Below are positions 1-12,400 of a DNA stretch of 64,000 nt, piece after piece. The stretch comes from Antedon mediterranea (lineage: Eukaryota; Echinodermata; Crinoidea; Comatulida; Antedonidae), in assembly GCF_964355755.1 (NCBI RefSeq), contig NC_092670.1, forward strand, positions 35,451,795-35,515,794, in the 5' to 3' direction. Under the pieces are notes generated by a model. That model saw only the letters and a program-made list of their open reading frames with translations. It was not told the DNA's origin and made no database searches. How positions within the stretch are numbered: position 1 is the first letter of the stretch; every line of letters begins with the position of its first letter. A program made the translations under genes and the position numbers.

Positions 1-689
1 TTGGTGTCATATTGTAGATCAAATGGGGCCATGTTTCGTGAGATCTGGATGTGATCTCTGGGTTGTTCAGATAAACAAACAAACCAACCAACCAACCAAC
101 AAACAAACCTATGGGAGTGGAAACACAACCGCCTACGTATACATTCTTTGTACACACTAGGCCTAGTAATGTTACTTTCAATATACATTATAATCTGTAT
201 TTGATAGCACGTAACAATGCTAAATGTCATACGAGGTATTACAAAAAGTTAAATCTTTTGAGACAGCCTAATAAAATAACATTAAGTTTTGACAAATCAC
301 CGACAACAGTTCCAAATGTAGCTTCTTATAGCCTATGAAATATCTAGTGTGCACGTAGAGGAGGTCCGGGGTTTTAACAGCTACATCCGGAATAGATTAA
401 ATTATCATTAATTGCACATCAAAGTCGTGGTTATTTGATATGCATTTTTAATCTCAAAAATTATTTTGAATAAATTTTAATTTATTTAGGTATCCTATTA
501 TTGACATGTATGTTACTTATAAACTATGTTTAGTGAATAAACACAGACCAATATTCAGAGAGAGCGTTTGTACGTTCAAATTCAAATATTCTTTATTCAT
601 CCTCAATCATGAAAATATACAACAACAATATATGAGAACATAAAAAAGATGAAAAGGAAACACATAAAAACTCAAAAGAGCTTGACGTT

Positions 690-1215
690 TGCTCGTTATT
701 CCAAGCATTTACTACCGAAATGATCATGAGTATAATTTTTCATAGTATAATTTTTGTAGTTAAGTGTTTGCATATTTTAATTGATTTTGATATATTTGAA
801 TACCTTACAATTAATTCTCGGTATCCAGAGTCCCTCACCTTTAAACACATGTATGCTAGAACTAATGCATTTAAATACTCCCTGTTTGTTAATTTCCCTC
901 GAATATGGGAATGTATCCCGCATGAAGTTCGTAACAAAGTCCTGTTTAACTTTAGGGGGTTTAGAAGGGATTTGAAAAAATGTATTACTGATATCGAATT
1001 CATCTAGACTATCACTGTGTTTTTATGTCTATTGCGTTTTTCGTACTATTAGTTGGGAAAGCCACTCGACAGTGCAGTTCTTTTGAACTGATCCACTTTT
1101 GGTTACCCGCAGGTGCTGATAGTACTTTTGTTCTGTTTTGTTGAATGATGCCGTACCTTGTTTATGATATTTGTATGTTACCTGGAAATTGAATAAAATA
1201 AAATAAAATAAAAAT
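690..1215 (+). mobile_element. LINE 3' end (ORF2 C-terminus plus tail)
   Basis: The ORF at 720-1007 encodes about 95 residues. Its end (positions about 840-1005) has the pattern of a non-LTR retrotransposon ORF2 C-terminus: R-T-N then about 10 residues, an F-x-x-x-P-R-I-W-E-x-I-P stretch, and F-R-x-x-L-K-K. After the stop comes about 180 bp of 3' UTR ending in an AAAAT repeat at about 1190-1215, typical of a CR1/L2/Rex-like 3' terminus. The element is strongly 5'-truncated. The clade is uncertain. Confidence 0.6.
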
Positions 1216-1453
1216 GAGAAGGCTTTAAAATACAGTTTGATATCTTTTATAGAGAAATATAATAATAGGGCCTAAATCTCACAGATTAGACAAGGAATTA
1301 TTTAGAATGAGTTTTAAACTTAACATAATAGGCCTGTTTTTGACAACATAAAAATACACACAAGTGTTTATACCATTATATAATTTAGAATACCACAGTT
1401 GTAGAAAACTAAGCGGAAAATGTTGCTATTCATTTACAAAATGGATACCGCCT

Positions 1454-1693
1454 AAAGGCCTGTTCATACTAGGACGATAACAAACGACGATATATGAATG
1501 TACACATTTCCTACAAAAAACTGAACAAGTTTTCATTTTATACTTGTAATATCTTTTGTGAAAATTAGGGAAGAGTGAAATTACAAATGAAAATTATTAA
1601 TTTCACTCTTCCCTGGTGAAAATAATATTTCACAAATCGTAACAATAGAGTTATTGATCGTCATTAGTTATCGTCCAAGTATAAACAGTCATT
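1454..1693. mobile_element. Palindromic MITE, family A
   Basis: Both ends carry the same inverted terminal sequence around a GGACGATAAC core (left about 1460-1480, right about 1665-1685). An inner inverted repeat around 1566-1615 contains AGGGAAGAGTGAAAT and its complement. It is related to the larger element at 2081-2490. No coding capacity. Confidence 0.7.
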
Positions 1694-2080
1694 TAAGTGA
1701 CGTCATTTGGGTATAAATAGTTGTCTTAGTTCTTACTGATGTTTTCATATAATAATTTGGATTGTGATGATAACTTTGTATTCACGGGAACAATATAGTA
1801 AGTTGATGCTGGTTCATCTTCTTTGATATTATAATTCATGATGGTGTTGAACATTTTCATAATAAAGAGAAAGTTATTTCACATTATTGTCAATGTGTTT
1901 CCAATTAAAGTTATTAGTGGTGAAGTGAAACATTAAACTAATAATACTGGTAATACACAATGCACACATACACCACCGGTGCATACACAAATCTCTAAAT
2001 ATAACTTTGGAACAAATTGTTTCCATGGTACAAACGTGTAAAAGTGTTTCCGTTTTACATTGATGTAAAATCTAAGAGCT

Positions 2081-2490
2081 TTAAAGTCCCGTTTACACTA
2101 GGGCGATACCAATCGAAAATAAATAGATAAACATACATTTTTCTTACATAAAACAAAAATAAATTGGAAGTTTTTCTTCTACCGCAATATGATAATCATT
2201 TAATACTGTCCTTGATAAATGTAATATTTTAAAAAATCTAATCAAATGACGTCATAATCAATAAAAACAATAAAATCGTTGTATTGTCACTATATTATTG
2301 CACATACTAATCATGACGTCATTTCATTGGACGTGTGAACATAATTATTATTTTCATCAAAGGCAGGATAGATGGTTATACTATAGTTCTAGGATAAAAA
2401 CTTGTTAGATTTCTTTTGTTTTATGTATAAAAAATGTATGTTTATCTATTTATCGTCTATCGTTATCGCCCTAGTGTAAACGGGCATTAA
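2081..2490. mobile_element. Palindromic MITE, family A, TTAA-flanked
   Basis: Long inverted repeats of about 70 bp begin with CCCGTTTACACTAGGGCGAT at 2088 and end with the complement at about 2485. Both ends are bounded by TTAA (2081-2084 and 2487-2490). TTAA duplications are typical of piggyBac and Kolobok DNA transposons. The interior has no ORF, so this is a non-autonomous element. Confidence 0.8.
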
Positions 2491-3407
2491 AACACATACA
2501 AAATGATTGTAAAAGCATCACCGCTACAAAATGTGATTGATAATGAATAATTGGATCTATTGTCTTGTCATCTTCATGTTATAGTTGCCAAAATGCAAAA
2601 TATAATATGATAATGCATTTCCCGTACAGTACTTAACCTGACACACTTGTAGCTAACCTGACATAATATGATTTTATTTGATTTGAATTTCATTTTTGAT
2701 ACAGACACTATGTTGATATCACTCACTTAAACACGTATTATGTTATTTCAAATTAAAGGATCATTGGCAATTGGTAATATTTTCTAATAATCAGTTTGTC
2801 TCTTTTAGCACCAACATGTTCTAAGTCTCTTAATATATAAATACATAAATATTGTTTCAGGTTATGCGACAGTATAGTCGCTTTGTAAATATTTTTATTT
2901 ATAAATTCCATGACTAACTTCTGTGCACAAATAATATAGCCACGTGGACGATTTTTGAAGTTTGCCTTTTGGGACAAAATGACTCAAACTAGACCTAGAC
3001 CTATGTCATCTTTAAACTGTTTTGATTTTGTTTTTGTCTGATTAGATGACGTCATAAATAATCGTATAGTACATTTAATTTATTGAAATGATCATTAATT
3101 GTAGTTTATGTATGCAATGGTTATGACTCAACGCGTGCGAACAAACAGCAGTCAGAATGGACTGGAATGGCCTATAACGTCGAGTCGAGTTCGAATCACA
3201 GATTCGCAATGGCGCATTCGTAATTGCACGAACAACTAACATGTTTATTATCTTTAAAGAGCGAAATGAATGAATAATTGAAAGGAATTACTTCTGTTTA
3301 AATTCGTACCAAAAAAATGCTTTGTGGTGTTACTTTATTGTAAAAATGAAAAATAAAACATAAATGATTTGTAATTTATTATGTTATTTTTATTATAAAA
3401 ACATCAG

Positions 3408-6400
3408 GTTGAAGTTTCATGGACAATATCTTGGGATAGAAATGTAGAAAAAAGTTTGAAACCGTTGTTTGATTGTCAGGGAAGAGATGAGATCAAAGGC
3501 GAAGGTCTTCTTTTTTGTCTTAACTGTTCAAATCCTGTGGCTTACCCCAAACCACTGCGACTAAGATGTGTTGGTTACAGCATACAGGATGGGTACAGTT
3601 TGGGCCGAAACTCGTTTGTATTTGAACCAAGAGATAAAAAGCAACCGTTATCAAAGTTTATGCTGTCGTAAGTAAACATATTTTACGTTAAAAAAAGATA
3701 CACATAGCAGAAACTTTCTTGGAAACTTCCCGTGAAACGTAGATGCATGTTTTAACTATATGGCCATTCAGAAGGACACAAACATTTTGTTCAATTGGTT
3801 CCACTGTAACTGTATTAACATTAAAACTGTATATTATTTTGAACTATTACACAACAGTATTAACTTGAATTGTACTTAGATGTTCTTCATATTTTCTTCA
3901 ATTTCAAACACTAATCAGCATTGTGCAATAAGCGCTATATAAGAACGAGTGTATTATAATTATTGTTTTTTAATAATTTCACAAGATATCAACGTTCCAA
4001 GAACATCAGTCGATCGAGTAGTTATTGGCGGCAAATATCAAATTACGGCGGCGGATCAATGTACAAATTATGGAGAATGATGGTAGATATTGACACGACA
4101 ATCGAAAACTCATCGCCAATAGCAACATTTCCACCTATATACATCGTGCAATACGCATGCGGAGATGTGAAGATTAAAATATCTGGTGTGTAGGCCTATC
4201 TTTTGTGTTAACATATATACGCCTAGATCATAAGTCTATTACAAAGGCCCCAGTTATCTAATGGTAGGACCTCTACGTCATATTAAGCAGAATGATTTCT
4301 TCAGCTTAACCATTTTACAATTGATATTAAAGTTCTATATGGTTCTTGTGTGGTTTAGAATGTCTTATGTTCCTTTCAAATTGATATAATAAATCGTAAT
4401 GACAATAATAATTTCTAAATCGAAAGCTTAAAAAGTACCATCTGTGTGTAGGTTAAAATGTTAAAAAAGTATATGATTTGATTAGGCTGTTTATACTGGA
4501 GGCCTACTTGGAAGAAACAGGAGTGAAGTTGTTACCTGGTGGTTATGATGCTTGGCTACCACTCCAAGGGTCCTGGGTTCAAGTCCTGTCACATGTCAGG
4601 ATTTTTTCTAAGGACCAAATTACTCCACTCCCAAAGACTTGTAATAAGACTTTGTTTATGTAGAGCATCTTGTGTATATGTTTGTCTTGTGAACCTCTGA
4701 GGGTCCGTAATGATCAGCAATAGCTGGATGGATCACCCTCATTAAAAAAAAAAACATTATTAAAAACAGGTTATTGTACATGTACTATAAGCTAGTTAAA
4801 CGTAACTATTATATCTTTGTTTTATATTGTTTGAAGGTTTGCATGGAGAAATCAAATATTAACATAACGTTTGCGGTACACCACGTATATTAGTTTCGCA
4901 TTCTTACTCGGCCTTAGAACGATCAAAGCATATTGATGAAACGTCGAGAAACTCAACAGTTCTTTTCAGAACTAATATACCTGGTGTACCGCAAACTTTA
5001 CATCAACATATCTTAATTGTTATTCTTTGGACTTTTTTTTTTGTAGTTTATGATCCCGACGGCGATAAAGTGAGATGCCGGTGGGCAAGTGGTCCAAGCG
5101 AATGTCCACCACAAATTATGAATGTTGAGCCGGTATGCGGTCAAATATCACCCCATACAATAATGGATGAGGTATGACACATAAAAGCCTATTCTAGCCT
5201 GAAATTGACACACGCTAATCATAGTTCTATAGTTTTTCTAATATACGGAAAATTTTCAAATTGTTCACGATGTCGAGCGTTGACTGTTGCTTTCAAGCAG
5301 CTGTGATTGATCAACGTAAACTCCTATGTTACAATGTGAATGTTGAAATTTTTTTTAATGAGATGTAAACTTCGAATGTTGTATTTTGAGCTACTCTGTA
5401 ATTTGGTCACTAACCGGATAATTATAACGCCCACACACAATATGACATTGCTAAATAAAACTTTCCGGGTAATGCTTCGGAGATATTATGTTTTCCCTTA
5501 TAGAATGATAGGCACGGCCGGTGATTAACCTTTTTGTGACTTTATAAATTAAGTTACTTGCTTCTCTGCTTTCAAATTAAAGACAAGAATCACTTAAATT
5601 AGGCATAAATTTGATTTTCAACTTACTTTTTACTAGAAATTTCAATGGCTTGGGTTTTTCAAAAAACGAATACATATGTTACTGTAACAAATACAATACA
5701 ATGGGTATCAGTGGCTGGATCTCTAGATACCGTAGATACAAATGAAATAAGAAAAGAGTTAAATCAAAACGGTAAAGTATATAATTAGGCCATATACACG
5801 GCTGCAGTCGCGTGCTCAAATTAGTGTTTACCGACCAACCGACTGTAGAGTCACGTTACACGCAACTAAAAAGACAGAAAGTGTTAATCTTTTGGAAACA
5901 CTAACATGGCTATATATCGGCTTTATACAATTATTTAGTTTTACTTAATTTAATTAATAGCATACAGAGCTGTATACATAGGCATAGTTAAACAGGCTAT
6001 AAAAAGGTACACAATAAGAGTGAACATAAAATATTCAATATTATTTTTTCTGTATTGAATATGATATCAGAATGATACTTATGCTAGTAATACATTATTT
6101 CAATTTTAGGATAACTGTGAATATACGTTTCCCGTGTCCTCACTTACCTACAGAAACCCCGATTATGGAAACCGAAAGAAAAGCTACTGGTTTGCCGTTC
6201 CGATAACTATCGAGGATTTCCGAGACGGCAAAAGACTAAGCAAAGTTCCATTGCAGTATTTAATAAGAGTAGATAAACGAGGTAGTGTATAATCATTACT
6301 CTTCATAATCATTTCATACACCTCTCCTAACTGTTTACAGGGATTGAAACCTCACCCATGTCCCCCTTCGCTGATGCTCTCAACAGGGACATGAATTAAA

Positions 6401-9400
6401 TTACCCGGGTAAAAACTATGCCTAAAAAGTTCGAAAAACTCTTTTTGATGTTTCGCTGAAATGACCAAACACAAGAATCCCTCCTGTCTACATGATAGAT
6501 GCTAATCTCCACATTTCCATTTACCTCTTCCTGGCATATATATGGAAATTAAATTCCACTGAGATAAAAACATCATTTTTCAAATTTAAAAACAAAAAAG
6601 TGCAATGATTAACACGTGTCTAAGCATTTCCGATATAGCCATAATAAAAACCCCAGTTGTTTGGAGATACGGACCTTTCACAAACATAGCTTTCCCTGCA
6701 GTTACGTGTACTCCATTGGGGGTCTACACAATTCTTCCCTGGCCTACTCTTTTCCTTACAAGTATTGAACTCATATCATCATATTGTTGTTAATTCGGCC
6801 TAGCGCCAAAACGTCTTATTACTAAATCTGCAACGTTATGGGGCACTTCTCCGGGGATTTGTCGTGAGACATGATGAGTTGTACTGAAGACATGAATAGA
6901 CTTCATCGGTTCCTAACAGAAATGAATTTCAATGGATGATCTATACTGTATAAGAAACTTTTTGGCAGTAACATGATATTAGGCCTATGTAGAAAATCTT
7001 TGTTTAATGTGACAATTTCCGTTTTTATATTGTTCAATTACTTAGCTCATTTCCCCATCTTATCTTCAACACCAGTCTAGCTAAATTGAATTGAATGACC
7101 CAATTTATAACGACATTTCTTATAATATTCTTAAAGATGTATTATCACCCAAAAACCTTAAAAATTAAGATAAATTAAATCAGATTTTAGTTTGGTGAAG
7201 TTATTGTGTAGTTTTAAATTCCGTAGAAAAAAACGGAAATAACAATGCTTAAAAAATTACAAAATAAACCAAAAACCCATTTGCAGCCAATTTGACTATT
7301 TTTACTTTAAATTTTTTTTTCGATCCAATTTTTTATCAAAATGGAAAACTATTATGTGACATTAAAATGGCATATTCTACAAAAAATGGGACAATACATC
7401 TTTTATGTTTCCTTTGTTTTGTATTAGTTCCTAGTGTATGTGAAAGGCCAACGTTGCAAATTGGACAAGAATGCCTTTATCTACTTGTGGGAGAAATGTG
7501 GATGCTTACAGTGAAGGCTGATAGTTCGTATGGGTATGACAATCCTAGTTTTTATTTTTTTAATTTCAACTATCTTTAAAGAGAGTAACTCTTCCAGTTT
7601 TAGTTCAATGAGTTAACCGATATTCAGGGGTCCTCTTTAATAAAATTAAAATACATTGCAAATTAACAATAGCAAGCAATTATCATTAAAATTAGGAATA
7701 TCACAAAAAAATATATAAAATAACATCTAATAAATCAATACTGTAGCTTTCATCTTTCAAATTTTAATAATTTTACAGCAAAAAAAAAATCGAATCTATT
7801 TAAATAATTTATAGCTACAGTTGCATATGGCAACATACTCTGTTTAGTTTTCATTACGATAATATTGTTCCTTAAAATATATATTAATTTTTTTGTAGTT
7901 ATCAATATGCTATTGTTTATTACAATTATGTTTTTTGTTGTTATTACAATGCTACTTGTCTTTTTACAATTCCACTAGTATAAGGGACATTGCGATTCTC
8001 CCTGGAACAACCGACATTACGATGTTTGAACTAAACGACGCCTCTACAAAAACTTCAGGATTTAGAAAAATAACTTGGACTCCCACTGCTGGTTTTACCG
8101 GACAACATTTCATATTCATCTACGCTATTGACAATAACGGGTAAAGTATCATTAAATTATTCACAAAGTCTAAACAAAAATAATGGAAAGAAAAAAAAGA
8201 AAACAAAATCCAAGGGAAAAAAACCAATTATAATAACTACATAATTATTTAGATAATGAATGTGAATTTAGATACAGGTAAATGTGTAGTTTGTTGAGCC
8301 ATGAAAAAAGCCATACGTACTATTGATAATAATACAGTAACGTTTTACAATGTTTTGTAACAAACCTAATTAGGGAATAGAGTGGCTTATACTATTAAGT
8401 GCCCATATATGGACATGGTGGTGTCATATCGTTACCATATTTTGGCATATCACTACCATTATATGGTGGCTTATACTATTATATTGCCTAAGGTTTGACA
8501 GCTTTGCATGTAAGTAACTGTGCCGAGCAATTAATATCGTATAAACAATTTCATCAAACTTTTAGAGTTTAAAATAAGTTTTATACAGTAAAGGTTAAAA
8601 GTTGAAAGCTCATAATTATGTGGATTAAATGATCTGATGGGGCTAATCATTCCTCATCATGGAGAGTAACAACTGTTACTAGTTATTCGGTTGCCTTATC
8701 CTCGAGTACATCCTAGAGGATTCTAAAAACATTCAAATATCTTGAAAATGAATTATTAAATATGTGTTTTTCTTTCTTTCAAAAATTGGGTCATTTATAG
8801 TTCATGTTTTAAATGTAAATGTTTGGTGTTAGTTTATGATCATTTAGTACTGTAATTTAATTTAAAAATGTCAATTAAAAAAAAAAATGTATTTTTCGAT
8901 CTTTCAAAAATTGGATCATATTTATAGTTTTTTGTTTGTTTTAAATGTAAATGTTTGATGTTAGTTTATGATAGTAGTATCATTTAGTATTTTATTTTAA
9001 AATAGCAATTAAAAAAGAAACATATTTTGTATTAATATTACAATTTTTTAGACTGATATTAAGCTAAGGAAATACAATTGAACGTTTACAGTACTTCACA
9101 GTAATTGTAATGGTAAGGGTCCTGCAATGAGAAAAGGTCATTGGATTAACATAAAGTTCTGTCTACACTATCAAACCATATATGGACATGATGATGTAAT
9201 ATCGCTACTATAACACATTTTAACAAGTTTTAAAACTAAATAATACATTTTGTAATTTTCCAAATATATACTAATAACATTAATTACTTTTTACTGTATT
9301 TTAATCATAGATATCGCAGTGAATATAAGACAATTACGGTTAATGTAATTCGTAAGTAGAAATTTCATTTTAATGTCATTTTTTATTTGATTAAAAAAGT

Positions 9401-12400
9401 ATTTTTCCCCAAAAATAAAAAAAAATTAATATTAATAAACTTAATCGCTTTCGTTAAAAAAGGAAATAAATATATACAGATAAATATTGTTTTCAATTTA
9501 TACAGTATTATCTTTAAGCTAATCGGAGAAATTAATTACCATAATTCCTTTAAAAAAATATAATGATTATGCTAATTGGACTCATTATTTATTATAGAAA
9601 AATGGGCTGATACAAAAATACCGGAAACACCCGAGGTCACAGGTCACTACCCAGCATCAAATAAAGTCTATGATATCGAGAATCGCTTCTGGAACATTTC
9701 ATTTGATCATACGGTAACGTGGTTATACTGTATTATATTGATGCGCTGGTTTCCACATGTTTATCTTATTTTTTATATAGAAGATTCCATCATGAACCCA
9801 GTAAAGAGTGAAGTTTGATACACGGCGCGGCAGTAAGAAAAGCGACAATGTAATGGTAGTTTGCGCATGCCTACGGAGTTGATCTATATTCCTCTTTATA
9901 ATTATTCAGATACAACGTCCAAGCGACTCCCGTTACGTCACTGTTTTTGATGATGCTGACAACAAAGAGACATTCAAAGTGGACTTGTCAAACGAAACTG
10001 CTGTCAAAATAAACGACCGGAAAACCTATCACTTTTACGGACCTAGGCTGGAGCGTGGCCAAACGTACCGTGTCGTCATCGATACTGGCGCTACGGAATC
10101 GCAATCATGTGACGCGTGCACTACCAGTTGCGCACGTTTTCCGTCAAAGGGTGTTACTTTTCAAGTGCTTACTGGAGAAATAGGTATTTTTTTTAATCTT
10201 AAAATTCTAACGTAATACAATAACAGTATAGTATTGTAATCATTACAGATAAACCGCAGCACCCATGAGGATCTGGTTATTGAACATGCTGGAAACATTG
10301 GTTTCTCTGTTTGGAAGTTTGAATAATAACAAAACTATCATTTTTTTTCGTAGTTGAGGTAACCGAATCTCCTTCTTGCGATTTGATCCTGCCAGAGGTT
10401 GACATTGGACGGAACTGTACCTATATACAAGTAGGTTCGATATGGCAAAGAACAATTACTGCAGTGAATACAAATGGGTGAGTTTAATGCTATACATTTT
10501 ATTAATGCTACCGGGTATTGCTAAACCCCGCGAACTAAACAAAAACATAGCAAACCCATTTGACCGAAATACAATTTATTGAATCATATATAGTGTACGG
10601 TACGACTCACTTGATAAAGTGTATTAGTTATAAAAATTAAATTATGTTTGTTAACTTTTTATTTTTGGGTTAAAACATCATTTTTTGGTTAAAAAGGATT
10701 GTGTTAACAACTGGTGTTTTACCCTATATATATTTGTTACAAACCAAAATGTCATTGTTTTGGCTGGCATACCAAGTGAGTCGTACACTATTCAATTACA
10801 TTTATTTCGGTTCAATTGCGTTTGCTGAGGATTTGCGGGATTTAGCAATACATATGCTACCAACTATATGCAGTCAAATTATGGTAAATTGTTGAAGAGT
10901 AGTAGGAGCATTATGTGACTCTCCTAAAACCTCAATTAAATTCAAAATACTTAATAAACTGCCCAAAAATTCAAAATTTCAGATTCATGTCACTGTTCAT
11001 TGAGGGCGTCAATGGAATGACCATAAGCAATGGTTATTTAAGAGGGGATTTATATGTCCGGAATCTGTCGTGGAAACCAAAGAAAGTTAACAAAGGACGG
11101 AATATAGTACAAGTTATAGCTATTGGAAGTCATGGGTAAAGTATAAATATTCATTCATTCATCAGTGGAAAATTACTTCTATTTATTGTAATTTGCATAT
11201 AAAATATACATAGAAATTATGTTTGCTCTGAGATATACAAAAACAGAAAAATTGAAAAACTAACAAAAACATTCACTCTCGTACGGTATACGTATTCAGT
11301 GCCCGAATGGCAGCTAGATAAAAGCTGTTACGAAACCTATTTGTACGAGAGACGATGGACCGGTAAACGTCTACCACTACGTAACACCTCAAATACATTA
11401 TGCATGGGATGAGTAGAATCTTGCGATATAGCATGTGTTTTTTAAATTAATCGATTTTCAAAAAAACGGATTCAATAGAACTCTGCTCTGTTCCAATATA
11501 CATGATGCGTATAATAGTTGTTCACATGACTGTATAAACCTATACAGAGTGTGTTAACGTTCACTTAAGCTTGGTTCCCACTAGAACGTAACGCAAGGAC
11601 GTAAACGCAACGCAAGCGTTTTAACCAATGACAAGCGAAGTTATAGACAGTTAGCAATCACAAGCGATCAAGCCATCGCTTGTGATTGGTCAATTCACTT
11701 GCGTTGCGTTACGTCCTTGTGTTGCGTCGCTAGTGGAAACCACGCTTAAATGCTATTGTTACCATGACCAATAAAACAATTACTGTATCTTACATTAAAG
11801 GCATAATACATTCCATTTACAATTACTCCTGGGTCTGAAAGCAGTTTATTCTGTAGAGAAAGTTCGTAAATGAGAAGTTCAGAAGAAAACTCTACACTTA
11901 GGAAAAATGACGAATGCCATGCAATTATGAAGACAATTAAAGTCTACTTCCATTTTTAACTGTCGTAATTGAGTTAGTAATAATAAATCATCTATTCTAA
12001 TATAACTAAAGTAATAATTGTATTTCTAACTTTACAATATAATGTCAACTAAAGATATTTTTTTACAAAACCATTGACGATCTTTCAGATTTGATTTGAT
12101 TGATAGAAAGGTAATCACCAATCAACTTAATACAAATGTATTAAGTTATTTACTTTTAGCAAATCAAAAAGAGGTTAGGATGTTTATGAGTGAATGTTAT
12201 TTTAAGATTCTAAAAAGTCCAAAAGCCAAACTGATGGTGTTCTAGTTAGTGTGAAGGACGCCACTAAGCAAGCAAGATCAATGAAGTTAATTTATTCTCT
12301 TTGTGGAAAATCCAATGGATTTAAACATAATTTAGGTGATCACGATACTTTTCTAGGCCAAGCTGATGTGATTTCCAAAAAAAAGATACAAAATGGTTTC

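Larger units (their letters stand above)
1..3407. other. Gene-free left flank with transposon remains
   Basis: No convincing coding exon was found here on either strand. The stretch holds a simple-repeat tail near 73-109 (AAC/AACC units), a LINE 3' end at about 690-1215, and two related palindromic elements at 1454-1693 and 2081-2490. The first coding exon of the gene starting at 3408 should lie here or further left. I searched by eye for a match to the paralogue's second exon (residues THFRGG) and did not find it. Confidence 0.6.

Noticed and set aside
4537-4600. Possible tRNA gene
   Set aside because: The A- and B-boxes are there but no proper cloverleaf can be folded, and the downstream tail and poly(A) show it is a SINE head.
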